DNA of 64,000 bases, taken from a virus. Below, piece by piece: positions 47,601 through 56,504 of the stretch. The notes below the pieces were generated by a model. The model ran no database searches. It saw only the letters and a program-made list of their open reading frames with translations, and had not been told where the DNA came from. Both the position numbers and the translations under genes were made by a program. The stretch spans positions 62,001-126,000 of IMG/VR virus record IMGVR_UViG_3300030108_003783; one strand, 5' to 3'. How positions within the stretch are numbered: the stretch's first letter is position 1; each line of letters starts with the position of its first letter.

Positions 47601-48331
47601 GAGTAATGAAATTTATAAACACAGCTTTATATGATCAAATAGAACAATTGCTTCCAGCAAGAGGTACTAATGTTATTGGTATGATGATAAAACCCACAAT
47701 GCTAGAAAGATCAAAAGTTGCATTTGAGCCATCATTCTCTTTGGAAGAAAACCATTATTTAGGAAAAACAAACAGAGATTTACAAAACCTAGAACACTAT
47801 ACACAAAGTATACAAACATTTAATAATAGTTATTTATCTTCTTCCGATGATTATGACGCAATGGTATTTACTAGAGAAGATGGAAGTACTTCTCAATTTT
47901 CAATATTAACAGACACTGTAAAAACTGAAGCTGGTAATGAACCCAATAGATACACATTTAATCAGACAACTATACAAAATGGAGTATTTAATGATGTAAC
48001 ATTTACTGAAGCTGGTGTAATGCCATATTATCATGATCAAAGATCTAGTAGTAAATACTTTAAAACTATATTCCAATATAGTTCATCTTTATCAGCATCA
48101 CTAGGGAAAAGTTATTCATCATCTTTTTCACCAACAACTTTTGTACCACAAGACGACTTTTTAGGTCTTGCAAATTCTTTTTACAAAGGTTGTAGAATGA
48201 CTTCAGACGATTTTAATATAGATAGTCCAGATACAATAGACGGTAAACCAGTAGTAGAATTTATAGTTGGTAACCCTAATACACTAATAGCAGATCAACC
48301 TTCATTCAAAGGTGACCTAGATGTTAGATAA
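44615..48331 (+). CDS. Very large baseplate/tail protein, 1238 aa
   Basis: A beta-rich N-terminal third is followed by a helical tail-assembly-type segment (FVDMVSQHFDILYNYIDRLG, DLNTGISKDLIFDTLKSFGW, VINNLPYILKTKGTKNSVRA) typical of large baseplate proteins. A LamG-like domain follows (FSGSMQEFRIWTEELNKDAR). It lies where T4 has gp7/gp10 and may play that role. Serine content is high, as in neighbouring fibre proteins. Assignment beyond structural protein is tentative. Confidence 0.6.
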   Translation: MIGNENLSIEFDEKKQSELLSFEAVLPGREIQPTDFLYLLVYSDGELINTHWLEIASTERVNVEGQALEIDFYELLVEDLDYNEGSYTIEYCVKREAIPPNNFAIVKEISKSKKEIRIDAPDEEGLLSIRPALIDQEYYAPIDVFCEGDFYKIVSWVFDEYYEDQTLILKFADVVPRKIKVGKEIELWDSLTSTRFFDLIIDIDLPKGLEEYTELNGPNVTVEYDIKIAKPTQYQSYDSILTGSSDINQRVINTTLSSSGAELNIDYRRFQNFIHFSSARERLVNFQYKLSLIEFYASKSVGHSSALSGQASSSVTGSNLYVSLSADFDLQKNKVIGTFDNYEKFLYYESASGETADGITYYPSTFPKSNSKKEYVNYSISSSQGQAWLTGSLASASRYDEDNLNLLNKTIPAAVRLDPSNSNFVLFVDMVSQHFDILYNYIDRLGEQRVRNEDLNTGISKDLIFDTLKSFGWKPQSGLDLETIWEYFIGSDADGLYQTTSSADHPTAAETIFVQSESLSRRDLELEPLSRVINNLPYILKTKGTKNSVRALLNCYGIPQSFFKIQEFGGPDPKRSESNYTASLRPIDVQNQALEFQGGLHDSLSTKVSFVSGTFADGTANDFQSVSLRFKTSYQNSQSLLITAQNPLPFATGRQNLFLIPSRSVGDPDTKYAFLKYSFADTNQTTYVSASLGKLPLLDNDWWNVFLTKNDTTKQVTLTCQKAPDHANGKITHVSSSVLDYVSTAAGRPFGWDAEQNDIFYLGHARTMGTTVFTDAALGGGQAKLDCFSGSMQEFRIWTEELNKDARDAHTIAPTSIVGNNYSSSYDNLVFRLPMGTDNNFSYNTASNNTFTSAHPDQSKTRGVSTQIVHLSGSFQWEDQEEVYYVSAPNSFGLRAIGDKIRIENNTIDGVLDPFEKIEISSADTNPIDLPDLYVVSSPQDDLDIDIAKQFGNIDLDEYIGDPRDRYKTDYQRLITLRKDYFKKYSGPQSIQAYVRVMKFINTALYDQIEQLLPARGTNVIGMMIKPTMLERSKVAFEPSFSLEENHYLGKTNRDLQNLEHYTQSIQTFNNSYLSSSDDYDAMVFTREDGSTSQFSILTDTVKTEAGNEPNRYTFNQTTIQNGVFNDVTFTEAGVMPYYHDQRSSSKYFKTIFQYSSSLSASLGKSYSSSFSPTTFVPQDDFLGLANSFYKGCRMTSDDFNIDSPDTIDGKPVVEFIVGNPNTLIADQPSFKGDLDVR

Positions 48332-48345
48332 AACTTAAGAAAACG

Positions 48346-48354
48346 TATATTTAT
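48346..48354 (+). promoter_or_regulatory. Putative late promoter TATATTTAT
   Basis: CGTATATTTATTAG stands 28 nt before the ATG at 48383 in a 51-nt gap. Confidence 0.45.
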
Positions 48355-48382
48355 TAGTATAAAATAAAGAGAGGAAAAACAC

Positions 48383-49030
48383 ATGGGATATTTAGATAAT
48401 ACAAGTTTAACTGTAGATGCTATCCTAACTAAAAAAGGAAGACAGCTTCTATCAGAAGGTGCATTAGAAATAACTAAATTTGCACTAGCAGACGATGAAA
48501 TCGATTATAGATTATGGGATGCAGCCCACTCATTGGGAACAAATTTTTACGGACAGGCAATAGAAAATATGCCTTTATTAGAAGCATTTGCAAATGAAAC
48601 TCAAATGATGAGATATAAATTAATAACGCTTCCAAAGAATACAACTAAATTACCTTTAGTTGAAATAGGACAAACATCAATAAATCATACAAGACCAGGT
48701 CTTAGAACTGTTATATCTCCAACTACAGTAAATCTACAAGGTGGTAACAGACAAGCTGGTTATACTTGTATATTATCTAACTCTGCAATAGCAACACTAG
48801 CAGTAGCTCCTGGTGGTGAAGTTGATGCAGATACTAACTTCTCTGCGATAGGCGATGATTCAGCAACAGCAGTATCAGTAGCAGGTACAAGATTCGTATT
48901 AACCTCGAAAACTGTTACAGCAGATACAACAACTAATATTACTATAATAGGAAATGAAACTGGTGGTTTTGTAACAATACCTTACACAGTTAAAAGAGAT
49001 CCTGAATTAGATGTAGTAACTAGTTCATAA
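48383..49030 (+). CDS. Tail/virion structural protein, 215 aa
   Basis: AGAGAGGAAAA precedes the ATG. The start MGYLDNTSLTVDAILTKKGR followed by QLLSEGALEITKFALADDEI and YGQAIENMPLLEAFANETQM is a conserved N-terminal module of marine myovirus structural proteins, of unknown place in the virion. The second half is a Thr- and Val-rich beta domain. Late expression is likely. Confidence 0.6.
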   Translation: MGYLDNTSLTVDAILTKKGRQLLSEGALEITKFALADDEIDYRLWDAAHSLGTNFYGQAIENMPLLEAFANETQMMRYKLITLPKNTTKLPLVEIGQTSINHTRPGLRTVISPTTVNLQGGNRQAGYTCILSNSAIATLAVAPGGEVDADTNFSAIGDDSATAVSVAGTRFVLTSKTVTADTTTNITIIGNETGGFVTIPYTVKRDPELDVVTSS

Positions 49031-49042
49031 GAGGAATAAAAA

Positions 49043-50155
49043 ATGGCAAAAAGAATTTCAAGAATAAATAAAAGAGCTTTGAGAGAAGCAAGATTAAGAA
49101 GATCATTTAGAGGAGTAGGTGTTAGTGCTTTTAATAGATTCGATGAAGAAGATGTAATAGAATCAGATGTAGCTAAATCGATTACTTCTGCTTTATGGTC
49201 TGGTAACACTAGTACAATGGCATATGGAGGTTTTTATACAAGCTCTACACAAACAGCTTCTGCAGCTGGTGGATATCAATATGAAGTATATTCTTCCAAT
49301 CCGCAAACTAATTCATCAGCATCAGTTCAGTTCAGTATTGCTTATGGTCATTATGCTGGGTCTGGTTCAGTAACTTCTTCTGGTGCATCTAATCAAGGTA
49401 ACACACCATCAAAAGCAGTTTACACAGCTTTTGCAAATCAATTACTTGCAGCAGGCGATGATAAATTTACAGTAGATTCTGCTGATCAAGATTTTATGTA
49501 TTTCTTAACTGTTCAAAGAGAAAGATTTAAAGAGAAAATGAACCCAGGGGGTTGGGAATTAAGATTAAAGAATGGCTCAAAGCAAGTTCATTTAATAGAT
49601 GATAGTTCGATAAACTCTTCTGGAGACTCAAACGGAAACAGAGTATTTAATATTATATCCGGTACACTAGCTACAGGTCAATCTTCAACTACTGCAAATC
49701 ACGGTTTCTTTTACCCAGACTTAGGTATACTTGCTATAGCAACTAAAGTTATAAATGATAATGCAAATTCTGGTGGAGATATAGGAGATAATACTCCAGA
49801 TAATATGTCAGCAGGTGGATCTACAACAGATCAAAATTTAGCTATGTATACAGCAATATCAGGATCATCAGCATTAGGTGGATACTTTAAAGCAAGAGCA
49901 GAAGAAGATATAACTTCTACTCATTATTTTGTTAGAGTTAAAAATTCAGAATACAATTTTTCAAATAATCCAACTTTTTCTACAACAACTGGTCAATTGC
50001 AAAACGCTTCAATGCAAGGTGATCCTTCTGTTTATATAACATCAGTTGGTTTATACAATGATGAAAACGAATTAGTAGCAACAGCTAAATTAAGTAAACC
50101 TTTATTAAAATCTTTTGCAAGAGAGGCAACAATTCGCGTAAAACTTGATTACTAA
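49043..50155 (+). CDS. Tail-fibre-type structural protein, 370 aa
   Basis: A basic start (MAKRISRINKRALREARLRR) is followed by a Ser/Thr/Gly-rich beta domain. The C-terminus has VYITSVGLYNDENELVATAK then LSKPLLKSFAREATIRVKLD, which matches the end of the next protein (YVTSIGLYDDYNNLIAVGKL). The shared tail module suggests both dock to the same site. No enzyme motif. Confidence 0.6.
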   Translation: MAKRISRINKRALREARLRRSFRGVGVSAFNRFDEEDVIESDVAKSITSALWSGNTSTMAYGGFYTSSTQTASAAGGYQYEVYSSNPQTNSSASVQFSIAYGHYAGSGSVTSSGASNQGNTPSKAVYTAFANQLLAAGDDKFTVDSADQDFMYFLTVQRERFKEKMNPGGWELRLKNGSKQVHLIDDSSINSSGDSNGNRVFNIISGTLATGQSSTTANHGFFYPDLGILAIATKVINDNANSGGDIGDNTPDNMSAGGSTTDQNLAMYTAISGSSALGGYFKARAEEDITSTHYFVRVKNSEYNFSNNPTFSTTTGQLQNASMQGDPSVYITSVGLYNDENELVATAKLSKPLLKSFAREATIRVKLDY

Positions 50156-50172
50156 TAAGGCTAGGGTATGTT

Positions 50173-51981
50173 ATGTCTGAAGTCTATAAACATTTTAAGT
50201 CTGGTGAAAAAAAGATAACTAATGCGGTTACTCACAAACACTGGGAATTAAATTCAAATACAACTGCTTCTTTAAAGGTACTAACCTTAACTGGTAGTCT
50301 GTCTTCACAAGCTGGCGGGATAGCTTTTGCTTTAAATGATGATAACCAAGGTGCTAGTGCAAATGAAATTTTAAATACGCATAACGGTTTTTCATATTAT
50401 CCCTTTTTATTATATCACTCTATATACAATCTGTATTACGACAGAGGAGATACTAGTTATGATCAATTTTGTAATTCTTCTCCAAGCAAATCTTATAGAT
50501 TAGAATATGGCGACAAAACTACAGTTTTATCTATACCTGGTAATATATATGGAGAAAAAATAAAACCAGGTAGTTTAATTATATCTCAATCGGAACATTA
50601 TTATACAGACGATAAATTTGGTAATTTAATAGATACAACTGACACTTCTGGGTCTGCTGCATTACCTATAATTTTATCTTCTTCTATAAATCTAACATTC
50701 GATAAAAATATGGTTGATTTATTGAATATAAATGGTACAGCAAAAACAAGCGGATTAGAATATGAGAATCAAACAACTGCTTCAATAGCAGGTGGAAATT
50801 ATGGATTATATGATGGTAGAGCATTTAACGTATCATTTGCCAACGACACTTCAGGTGTTAATGGTCCTTATGTAAGATTGCATGGTTCTCATAGTTTACA
50901 AGAGTCACACTCTGTAGCTGTACCTCATGATAATAGCATTATAGAAATATATGATACAAAAGGCTTTGAAATGCCTGATGATTGGAGTATTTCTTTTTAT
51001 GTAAATTGTCCGCCTTCTCAATCGGTAACTTCATCGTACTCTGGAAACTTTAGTGGAGATAATTCAAAGATAGTTAGAGAATTTAAAAGTAGAGATACAA
51101 ATGTAATATTAACTTCTAGAGAATGGTTCGGAGGAAATTGCCCATTTGAAATAGCAGTATATAATAGTAGTAATGTTGATAATAAAGGAAAAGTAAAATT
51201 CTTTGCTAAATCTAAATCTGGTCCACAATCTTTAACTATAAATTCAACAGCAACAATTAATGATGGAGATTGGCATCACATACTTGTAACAAAAAATAGC
51301 AGCTTATCTACAAATAATGTACAATTTTATATTGATGGAGCATCTCAAGGTCAAGGGACATACCCAACGAATAACACTAAAGCTCCTATCAATTTTCACA
51401 TAGGAGCAAGACCCTATAACTTTAAACAGAAACGCTACGACGATAGAACACAAAAATTTAGAACCGATAAAAAGAATAGAAATTATTTAGATCCTTTTTC
51501 GGGTTCATTAGACGGTTTGATAATTTCCAATTATTATGTTCCAGATACTAATGTAGCAAATGTAAGTTCAAGCTTTGGTCACAATTACGTTGGAAATGTA
51601 TTTTATGATCACGGTATCATTAACATTAATCATAATACTAAAGCTGGTAAATATAATCAAAAATATCGAAGATTTAATAGTGCATTTACAGAATTAAAAT
51701 TTAGAGGTACTCATATGATTAAAGAGCATCTATATGTTTGTAATATATTAGATGGTGAATTTAATGCAACGTACAATCCAACAGCAAGAGAAAAATTTGA
51801 CCCAAGGAATTCTAATTTACAAGCTTACACTACACATTCTGAATTTAATCCTTATGTAACTTCTATAGGTTTGTACGACGATTATAATAATTTAATAGCA
51901 GTTGGAAAATTAGCACAACCTATAAAAAATCAAGATGATTATGATAATTCTTTTGTTATAAGGTTTGATACAACAGTTTAA
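50173..51981 (+). CDS. LamG-domain tail protein, 602 aa
   Basis: Within a long Ser/Asn-rich beta protein is a concanavalin/LamG-like domain at about residues 255-460: GFEMPDDWSISFYVN, INDGDWHHILVTKNSS, VQFYIDGASQG and FSGSLDGLIISNYYV. Such domains bind glycans, which suits host-surface recognition. The C-terminal module (YVTSIGLYDDYNNLIAVGKL) is shared with the previous protein. It ends 1 nt before the GIY-YIG gene start. Confidence 0.65.
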   Translation: MSEVYKHFKSGEKKITNAVTHKHWELNSNTTASLKVLTLTGSLSSQAGGIAFALNDDNQGASANEILNTHNGFSYYPFLLYHSIYNLYYDRGDTSYDQFCNSSPSKSYRLEYGDKTTVLSIPGNIYGEKIKPGSLIISQSEHYYTDDKFGNLIDTTDTSGSAALPIILSSSINLTFDKNMVDLLNINGTAKTSGLEYENQTTASIAGGNYGLYDGRAFNVSFANDTSGVNGPYVRLHGSHSLQESHSVAVPHDNSIIEIYDTKGFEMPDDWSISFYVNCPPSQSVTSSYSGNFSGDNSKIVREFKSRDTNVILTSREWFGGNCPFEIAVYNSSNVDNKGKVKFFAKSKSGPQSLTINSTATINDGDWHHILVTKNSSLSTNNVQFYIDGASQGQGTYPTNNTKAPINFHIGARPYNFKQKRYDDRTQKFRTDKKNRNYLDPFSGSLDGLIISNYYVPDTNVANVSSSFGHNYVGNVFYDHGIININHNTKAGKYNQKYRRFNSAFTELKFRGTHMIKEHLYVCNILDGEFNATYNPTAREKFDPRNSNLQAYTTHSEFNPYVTSIGLYDDYNNLIAVGKLAQPIKNQDDYDNSFVIRFDTTV

Positions 51982-51982
51982 A

Positions 51983-52429
51983 ATGAGTCATTGGTTATAT
52001 AAAAATAAAATCTTAGAAGAAGCGCCTGAAGGAGCTTTTGGTTTTGTATACTTAATTACAAATATTGAAAATGGTAAAATGTATATAGGAAGGAAATACT
52101 TTGGAAAAACTAGAAGAGTTAAAAAGAAAGGTAATAAAAGAAGAAAGGTTATTAGAAAAGATTCAGACTGGAGAACATATATAGGAAGCTCCAAAATCTT
52201 ACAAGAGCAAATTCAAAAAAATAAAAATAAGTTTACATTTGAAATATTAGTATTTGGAAAGACCAAAGGGCAAGTTAATTATATAGAAGAAAATATACAT
52301 CATAAATATCACGTAGCAAATTCAGATAAATTTTATAACGATTGTATAGGTCCTAGAAGATTTGCAAGGGTTTCATTAGATTCAAAAGTAATTAAAAAAA
52401 TAAAAGCTATAAATTTGGATAAGTCATAA
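51983..52429 (+). CDS. GIY-YIG family endonuclease, 148 aa
   Basis: The first third reads GFVYLITNIENGKMYIGRKY, a GIY-YIG nuclease core, with the following basic loop (TRRVKKKGNKRRKVIRK) and DWRTYIGSSK. Small free-standing GIY-YIG proteins are frequent in T4-like phages, often as homing endonucleases. It is inserted between tail and replication genes, in line with mobility. The last residues LDKS and stop are written by promoter copy 13. Confidence 0.75.
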   Translation: MSHWLYKNKILEEAPEGAFGFVYLITNIENGKMYIGRKYFGKTRRVKKKGNKRRKVIRKDSDWRTYIGSSKILQEQIQKNKNKFTFEILVFGKTKGQVNYIEENIHHKYHVANSDKFYNDCIGPRRFARVSLDSKVIKKIKAINLDKS

Positions 52430-52445
52430 ATTTTTGTTATATTTA
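52415..52445 (+). promoter_or_regulatory. Promoter copy 13, overlapping a stop codon
   Basis: TTGGATAAGTC (52415-52425), 11 nt, TTATATTTA (52437-52445); the box codes for the L-D-K-S end of the nuclease. ATG 52451 is 5 nt past the second box, so the primase message is nearly leaderless. Confidence 0.7.
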
Positions 52446-52450
52446 GATTG

Positions 52451-53371
52451 ATGATAAAAACACGATTAAAGCGGTTAATGACTGCATTATTAGGCAGAGG
52501 CCTAGAAAGAAATAATGATGACGTATGGTACAAGTGCCCATATTGCAATCATCCTAAACAAAAAATGAGTGTAAACTTAAAAAGTGAAAAATGGCATTGT
52601 TGGCATTGTAACGCTAAAGGTAGAAAACTTTTTGTTTTATTGAAAAAAGCTAACGCAACAAAAAAGCAATTAGAAGAATTAAAAGATATAACTGGCGATA
52701 AAACTAATTATGTTGTATCAAAGAAAAGAGATGAGCACGTTTCTTTACCTTTAGAATTTATACCTCTTTTACATGGTAATATTAATTCGCCTCATTATAA
52801 AAATGCAATACATTATTTAAAGAAGAGAGGTTTAACTAAAATAGATATATTACGGCATAATATAGGATATGCTGAAAGTGGAGAATATAATGGTATGATA
52901 ATAATACCAAGCTATGACGACGAAGGAATTGTAAATTACTTTGTTAGTAGAGCTTTCTATGATACAGATTATAAGCACAAGAACCCAAAAGTATCTAAGG
53001 ATATAGTGGGTTTTGATTTATTAATTAATTGGGATGAACCTGTAAATATAGTAGAAGGAGCTTTTGATGCAATAGCAACTGGTGAAAATTCAATACCCTT
53101 GTTTGGTAAAATCTTACCAGATTCACTAAGAAAAAAGATAATAGAAAAGAAAGTAAAACGGATAAATATAATTTTAGACAATGACGCACTAGCATCTGCA
53201 ATAAAACATTCTGAATTTTTTATGGGTTATGGCATAGACGTACATTTAATTTATTTACCAGATAAAGACCCAAGTGATTTAGGTAAAGATATCGTAAATG
53301 ATATGATAAGCAAATCAGAAAAATTAACGTTTGGAAAGATTATGGAGTATAAGATAAATGCAACATATTAA
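52451..53371 (+). CDS. 61: DNA primase, gp61-like
   Basis: The N-terminal zinc-binding part has CPYC (29-32) and CWHC (50-53) around a KWHCWHCNAKG knuckle. A TOPRIM-type core follows with VNIVEGAFDAIATGENSIPL (Glu as metal ligand) and INIILDNDAL. This fits T4 gp61, which makes RNA primers with the gp41 helicase. ATG 52451 follows a TTG; I use the ATG. The end overlaps the recombination gene by 14 nt. Confidence 0.82.
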   Translation: MIKTRLKRLMTALLGRGLERNNDDVWYKCPYCNHPKQKMSVNLKSEKWHCWHCNAKGRKLFVLLKKANATKKQLEELKDITGDKTNYVVSKKRDEHVSLPLEFIPLLHGNINSPHYKNAIHYLKKRGLTKIDILRHNIGYAESGEYNGMIIIPSYDDEGIVNYFVSRAFYDTDYKHKNPKVSKDIVGFDLLINWDEPVNIVEGAFDAIATGENSIPLFGKILPDSLRKKIIEKKVKRINIILDNDALASAIKHSEFFMGYGIDVHLIYLPDKDPSDLGKDIVNDMISKSEKLTFGKIMEYKINATY

Positions 53372-56300
53372 AATTAACTTTGATGAAGTAGATAAGATTT
53401 TACATATTGCTGACGTTCATATAAGAAATTATCAAAGGCACAAAGAATATAGATCTATATTTAAAGAGTTGTACAAAGCTGTCAAGGCTTTACCTAATAA
53501 TTCTTTAGTTTATATTGCGGGTGATATAGTTCACAATAAAACTGATATATCACCAGAGCTTATAGAGATAACCTCAGAATTTCTAAAGAATCTAGCCGAC
53601 CTAAAACCTACTATCATTATCAAAGGTAATCATGACACTAATCTAAACAATGATACGAGGCTAGATACGCTGTCACCTATAGTTAAAAATTTAAATCATC
53701 CTAATTTATTTTATTTAGATAAAACTGAAGTTTACAAAATAGCAGATTGTAATTTCTCTGTTTTCGAAATATCAGATGATCCAAAAAATTATATTAAAGC
53801 AAAAGATATAGAAGGAAATAATAAAATAGCTTTATTTCACGGAGCTATAGATTCATCAGCAACAGATGCAGGTTTTAAAGTTGCAAACGAAGAACATAAA
53901 ATTAACATGTTTGATAATTATGATTTAGTATTACTTGGAGATATACATAAAAGACAATTTTTAAATAAAGAGAAAACTGTTTGCTATGCTGGCTCTTTAA
54001 TACAACAAAACTTTGGTGAAGCTTATGAAAACCATGGTTACATAGTTTGGGATGTAAAAACTAAAACGCATAAGGAATATAACATAAAAAATGAATATGG
54101 ATATTATACTGTTCATATACAAGATGGGCATATAGAACAAAATTTAAATGATATTCCAAAGTACCCTAGGTTAAGATTTAAAACTATAAATACTACACAA
54201 GCTCAAATAAAAGAAGTTGTAAAAGAAATAAGAAAAAAGTGCAAAGTACAAGACGTTATAGTAATAAGAGAAGACAAGATAAAAGGTTCTTCAGAAAACA
54301 AATCTTCTAGGAGATTAACTAAAGACGTTAGGAATGTTGATTATCAAAATCAAATGATACAAGAGTATTTAGAAAAGAATCATCAAATACAAGATGATAT
54401 AACAAAAGAGATAAAAATTATTAATAGGAATTTAAATAAAAATCTATCTGATATAGAAGTTGGTAGAGGAATAGACTGGAAACCTATAAAATTTGAATTT
54501 TCTAATATGTTTTCTTATGGTCCTAACAATTCTGTAGAATTTGAAAAGTTAAATGGGTTAATAGGTATATTTGCTCCAAACCATATAGGTAAATCGGCAT
54601 TATTAGATGCATTATCTTTTTGCTTATTCGATAGATGCAGTAGAGGAAAAAAAGCAGACGATATAATGAATACACAGAAATCAACCTTTTCCTGTAAACT
54701 GCATTTTAAAATAGAAGAGATAGATTATTATATAGAACGTAGAGCTAAGAGAAGAAGAAACAATACAAAGATTAGAGTAGACGTTGACTTTTGGTACATA
54801 GACGAAGGCGGAGAAAGAGTAGATTTAAACGGTGAACAAAGAAGAGATACAGATAAAAACATTAGAGGTATAGTTGGTGAATATGAAGATTTTATCTTAA
54901 CAGCTTTATCTGTACAAGGTAATAATACAGGGTTTATAGAAAAAACTCAAACTGAAAGAAAAGAGTTACTTTCACAATTTTTAGATATAACAGTATTTGA
55001 AGAATTATATCAATTGGCAAATGAAGATATAAAAGAAGTTCAAATATTATTAAAAGACTTCAATAAAACCAATTATGATTCTGAATTGATAGAAGCAGAA
55101 GAAGAGTTAAAAGTTTTTCAAAAAGAATATAAATCAAGCAGTTCTAAAGTTTCTAAAATCAAAGAAAAGATTAAATTTGTAAATGAAGAAATTAAAGAAA
55201 TGTATAAATCTTTGAAAAAGATAAAAAAAGATTATGATATAGATGAGCTTGAAGCAAATAAAAAGCAACTCTTAAAAGAAATAGAAATTGACTTGCAAAA
55301 GCTTGAGAAGTATTCAAACTATACAAATGCTAATAAAATAAAATACAAAGAATTAGATACAAAGATTTGTTCTTTAGATATAGAAAATGAAAGAGAAAAA
55401 CATAGAGTAGCTTTACTAAAAGAAAAAGAAATACAATCTTTAAAAAGTAGACTAGAAGTATTAAAAACAAATGCTAAAAGCGCAAAGGAAAAAATTGAAG
55501 CTATAGGAACATTCGACCCAAACTGCAGTTTTTGTAAAGACAATTCTTTTGTTAAAAGCGCAGAAAAATTAAAAAGTGATTTGTTATCGTATAAAGATTT
55601 GTATATAGAAATAAGTAATAAATTAAAAGAATGCGAAAAAGAGTTTAAAGCTTCTGGTGATACTGAAACTATATTAGAAGAATATGCAAAATGGATGTCT
55701 AATCTTTCACAGATTAAAGTTTACCAATCAGAGATAAAAGTTAAGACCGTAACTAGAAAGGCAAATATAAAACGTTGCAAATCGGAAATAAGAGCAATAG
55801 AAAAAGATATAAAGAAATATTACGAAAAAGAAGAGGCTATACTTTTTAATGAAAAAGTTAATTCGAATATATCAAAGAAAGAATTTGAAAAGAAAAAATG
55901 GGAAGCTGACTTAGAGTTAAAAGAAGAAAGCTTATTGCAAAATCATTCTTCTGTTAATTTATGGAAAACAAAAGTAGAAGATATAAATAACACAATAGAA
56001 AAAGCGCATCAATTAGAAATAAAATTAAAATCGTATGAATATTATTTAGAAGCAATCCAAAGAGATGGTATACCCTACGAAATAATTTCAGAAGTGTTAC
56101 CTTATATACAAGAAGAGGTAAATACTATTTTATCTCAAATGGTAGATTTCAAAATAGAATTTGAAGTAGATGGTAAATCTGTTTTAACGTATATTGTTTA
56201 TGATGATAAAAGATGGTCTTTAGAATTAACTTCTGGAATGGAAAAATTTATATCTTCATTAGCAATAAGAGTAGCTTTAATAAACGTTTCTAATTTACCT

Positions 56301-56501
56301 AGACCAAACTTTCTAGCTATAGACGAAGGCTTTGGAACATTAGATTCTGAAAATCTAAGTTCAATGGAAAGCATGTTCAGTTATTTAAAATCTGAATTTG
56401 ACTATATTATTATCATATCTCATATAGAGTCACTAAAAGATGTAACAGATTCTTTAATAGAAATAAATAGGAAAGGAGATTTCTCTAACGTTATTTGTTA
56501 A
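53358..56501 (+). CDS. 47-46: Fused gp47-gp46 (Mre11-Rad50/SbcD-SbcC) recombination nuclease-ATPase
   Basis: One continuous 1047-residue frame holds both subunits. Residues about 1-340 are an Mre11/SbcD phosphoesterase: HIADVH (Asp19, His21), IAGDIVHN, IKGNHDTN, LFHGA and LLGDIHK. From about 375 on is Rad50/SbcC: FAPNHIGKSALLDAL (Walker Lys412), long coiled coils, a CSFC zinc hook at 723-726, LTSGMEKFISSLAIRVA as signature, and FLAIDEGFGTLD with D989/E990. T4 makes these as separate gp47 and gp46. The complex resects DNA ends for recombination-dependent replication. The start overlaps the primase end. Confidence 0.88.
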   Translation: MQHIKINFDEVDKILHIADVHIRNYQRHKEYRSIFKELYKAVKALPNNSLVYIAGDIVHNKTDISPELIEITSEFLKNLADLKPTIIIKGNHDTNLNNDTRLDTLSPIVKNLNHPNLFYLDKTEVYKIADCNFSVFEISDDPKNYIKAKDIEGNNKIALFHGAIDSSATDAGFKVANEEHKINMFDNYDLVLLGDIHKRQFLNKEKTVCYAGSLIQQNFGEAYENHGYIVWDVKTKTHKEYNIKNEYGYYTVHIQDGHIEQNLNDIPKYPRLRFKTINTTQAQIKEVVKEIRKKCKVQDVIVIREDKIKGSSENKSSRRLTKDVRNVDYQNQMIQEYLEKNHQIQDDITKEIKIINRNLNKNLSDIEVGRGIDWKPIKFEFSNMFSYGPNNSVEFEKLNGLIGIFAPNHIGKSALLDALSFCLFDRCSRGKKADDIMNTQKSTFSCKLHFKIEEIDYYIERRAKRRRNNTKIRVDVDFWYIDEGGERVDLNGEQRRDTDKNIRGIVGEYEDFILTALSVQGNNTGFIEKTQTERKELLSQFLDITVFEELYQLANEDIKEVQILLKDFNKTNYDSELIEAEEELKVFQKEYKSSSSKVSKIKEKIKFVNEEIKEMYKSLKKIKKDYDIDELEANKKQLLKEIEIDLQKLEKYSNYTNANKIKYKELDTKICSLDIENEREKHRVALLKEKEIQSLKSRLEVLKTNAKSAKEKIEAIGTFDPNCSFCKDNSFVKSAEKLKSDLLSYKDLYIEISNKLKECEKEFKASGDTETILEEYAKWMSNLSQIKVYQSEIKVKTVTRKANIKRCKSEIRAIEKDIKKYYEKEEAILFNEKVNSNISKKEFEKKKWEADLELKEESLLQNHSSVNLWKTKVEDINNTIEKAHQLEIKLKSYEYYLEAIQRDGIPYEIISEVLPYIQEEVNTILSQMVDFKIEFEVDGKSVLTYIVYDDKRWSLELTSGMEKFISSLAIRVALINVSNLPRPNFLAIDEGFGTLDSENLSSMESMFSYLKSEFDYIIIISHIESLKDVTDSLIEINRKGDFSNVIC

Positions 56502-56504
56502 CTT

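Noticed and set aside
44615-48331. Assignment as gp7 or gp10 by name
   Set aside because: Position and size would allow it, but I see no specific conserved motif, so only a general structural call is given.
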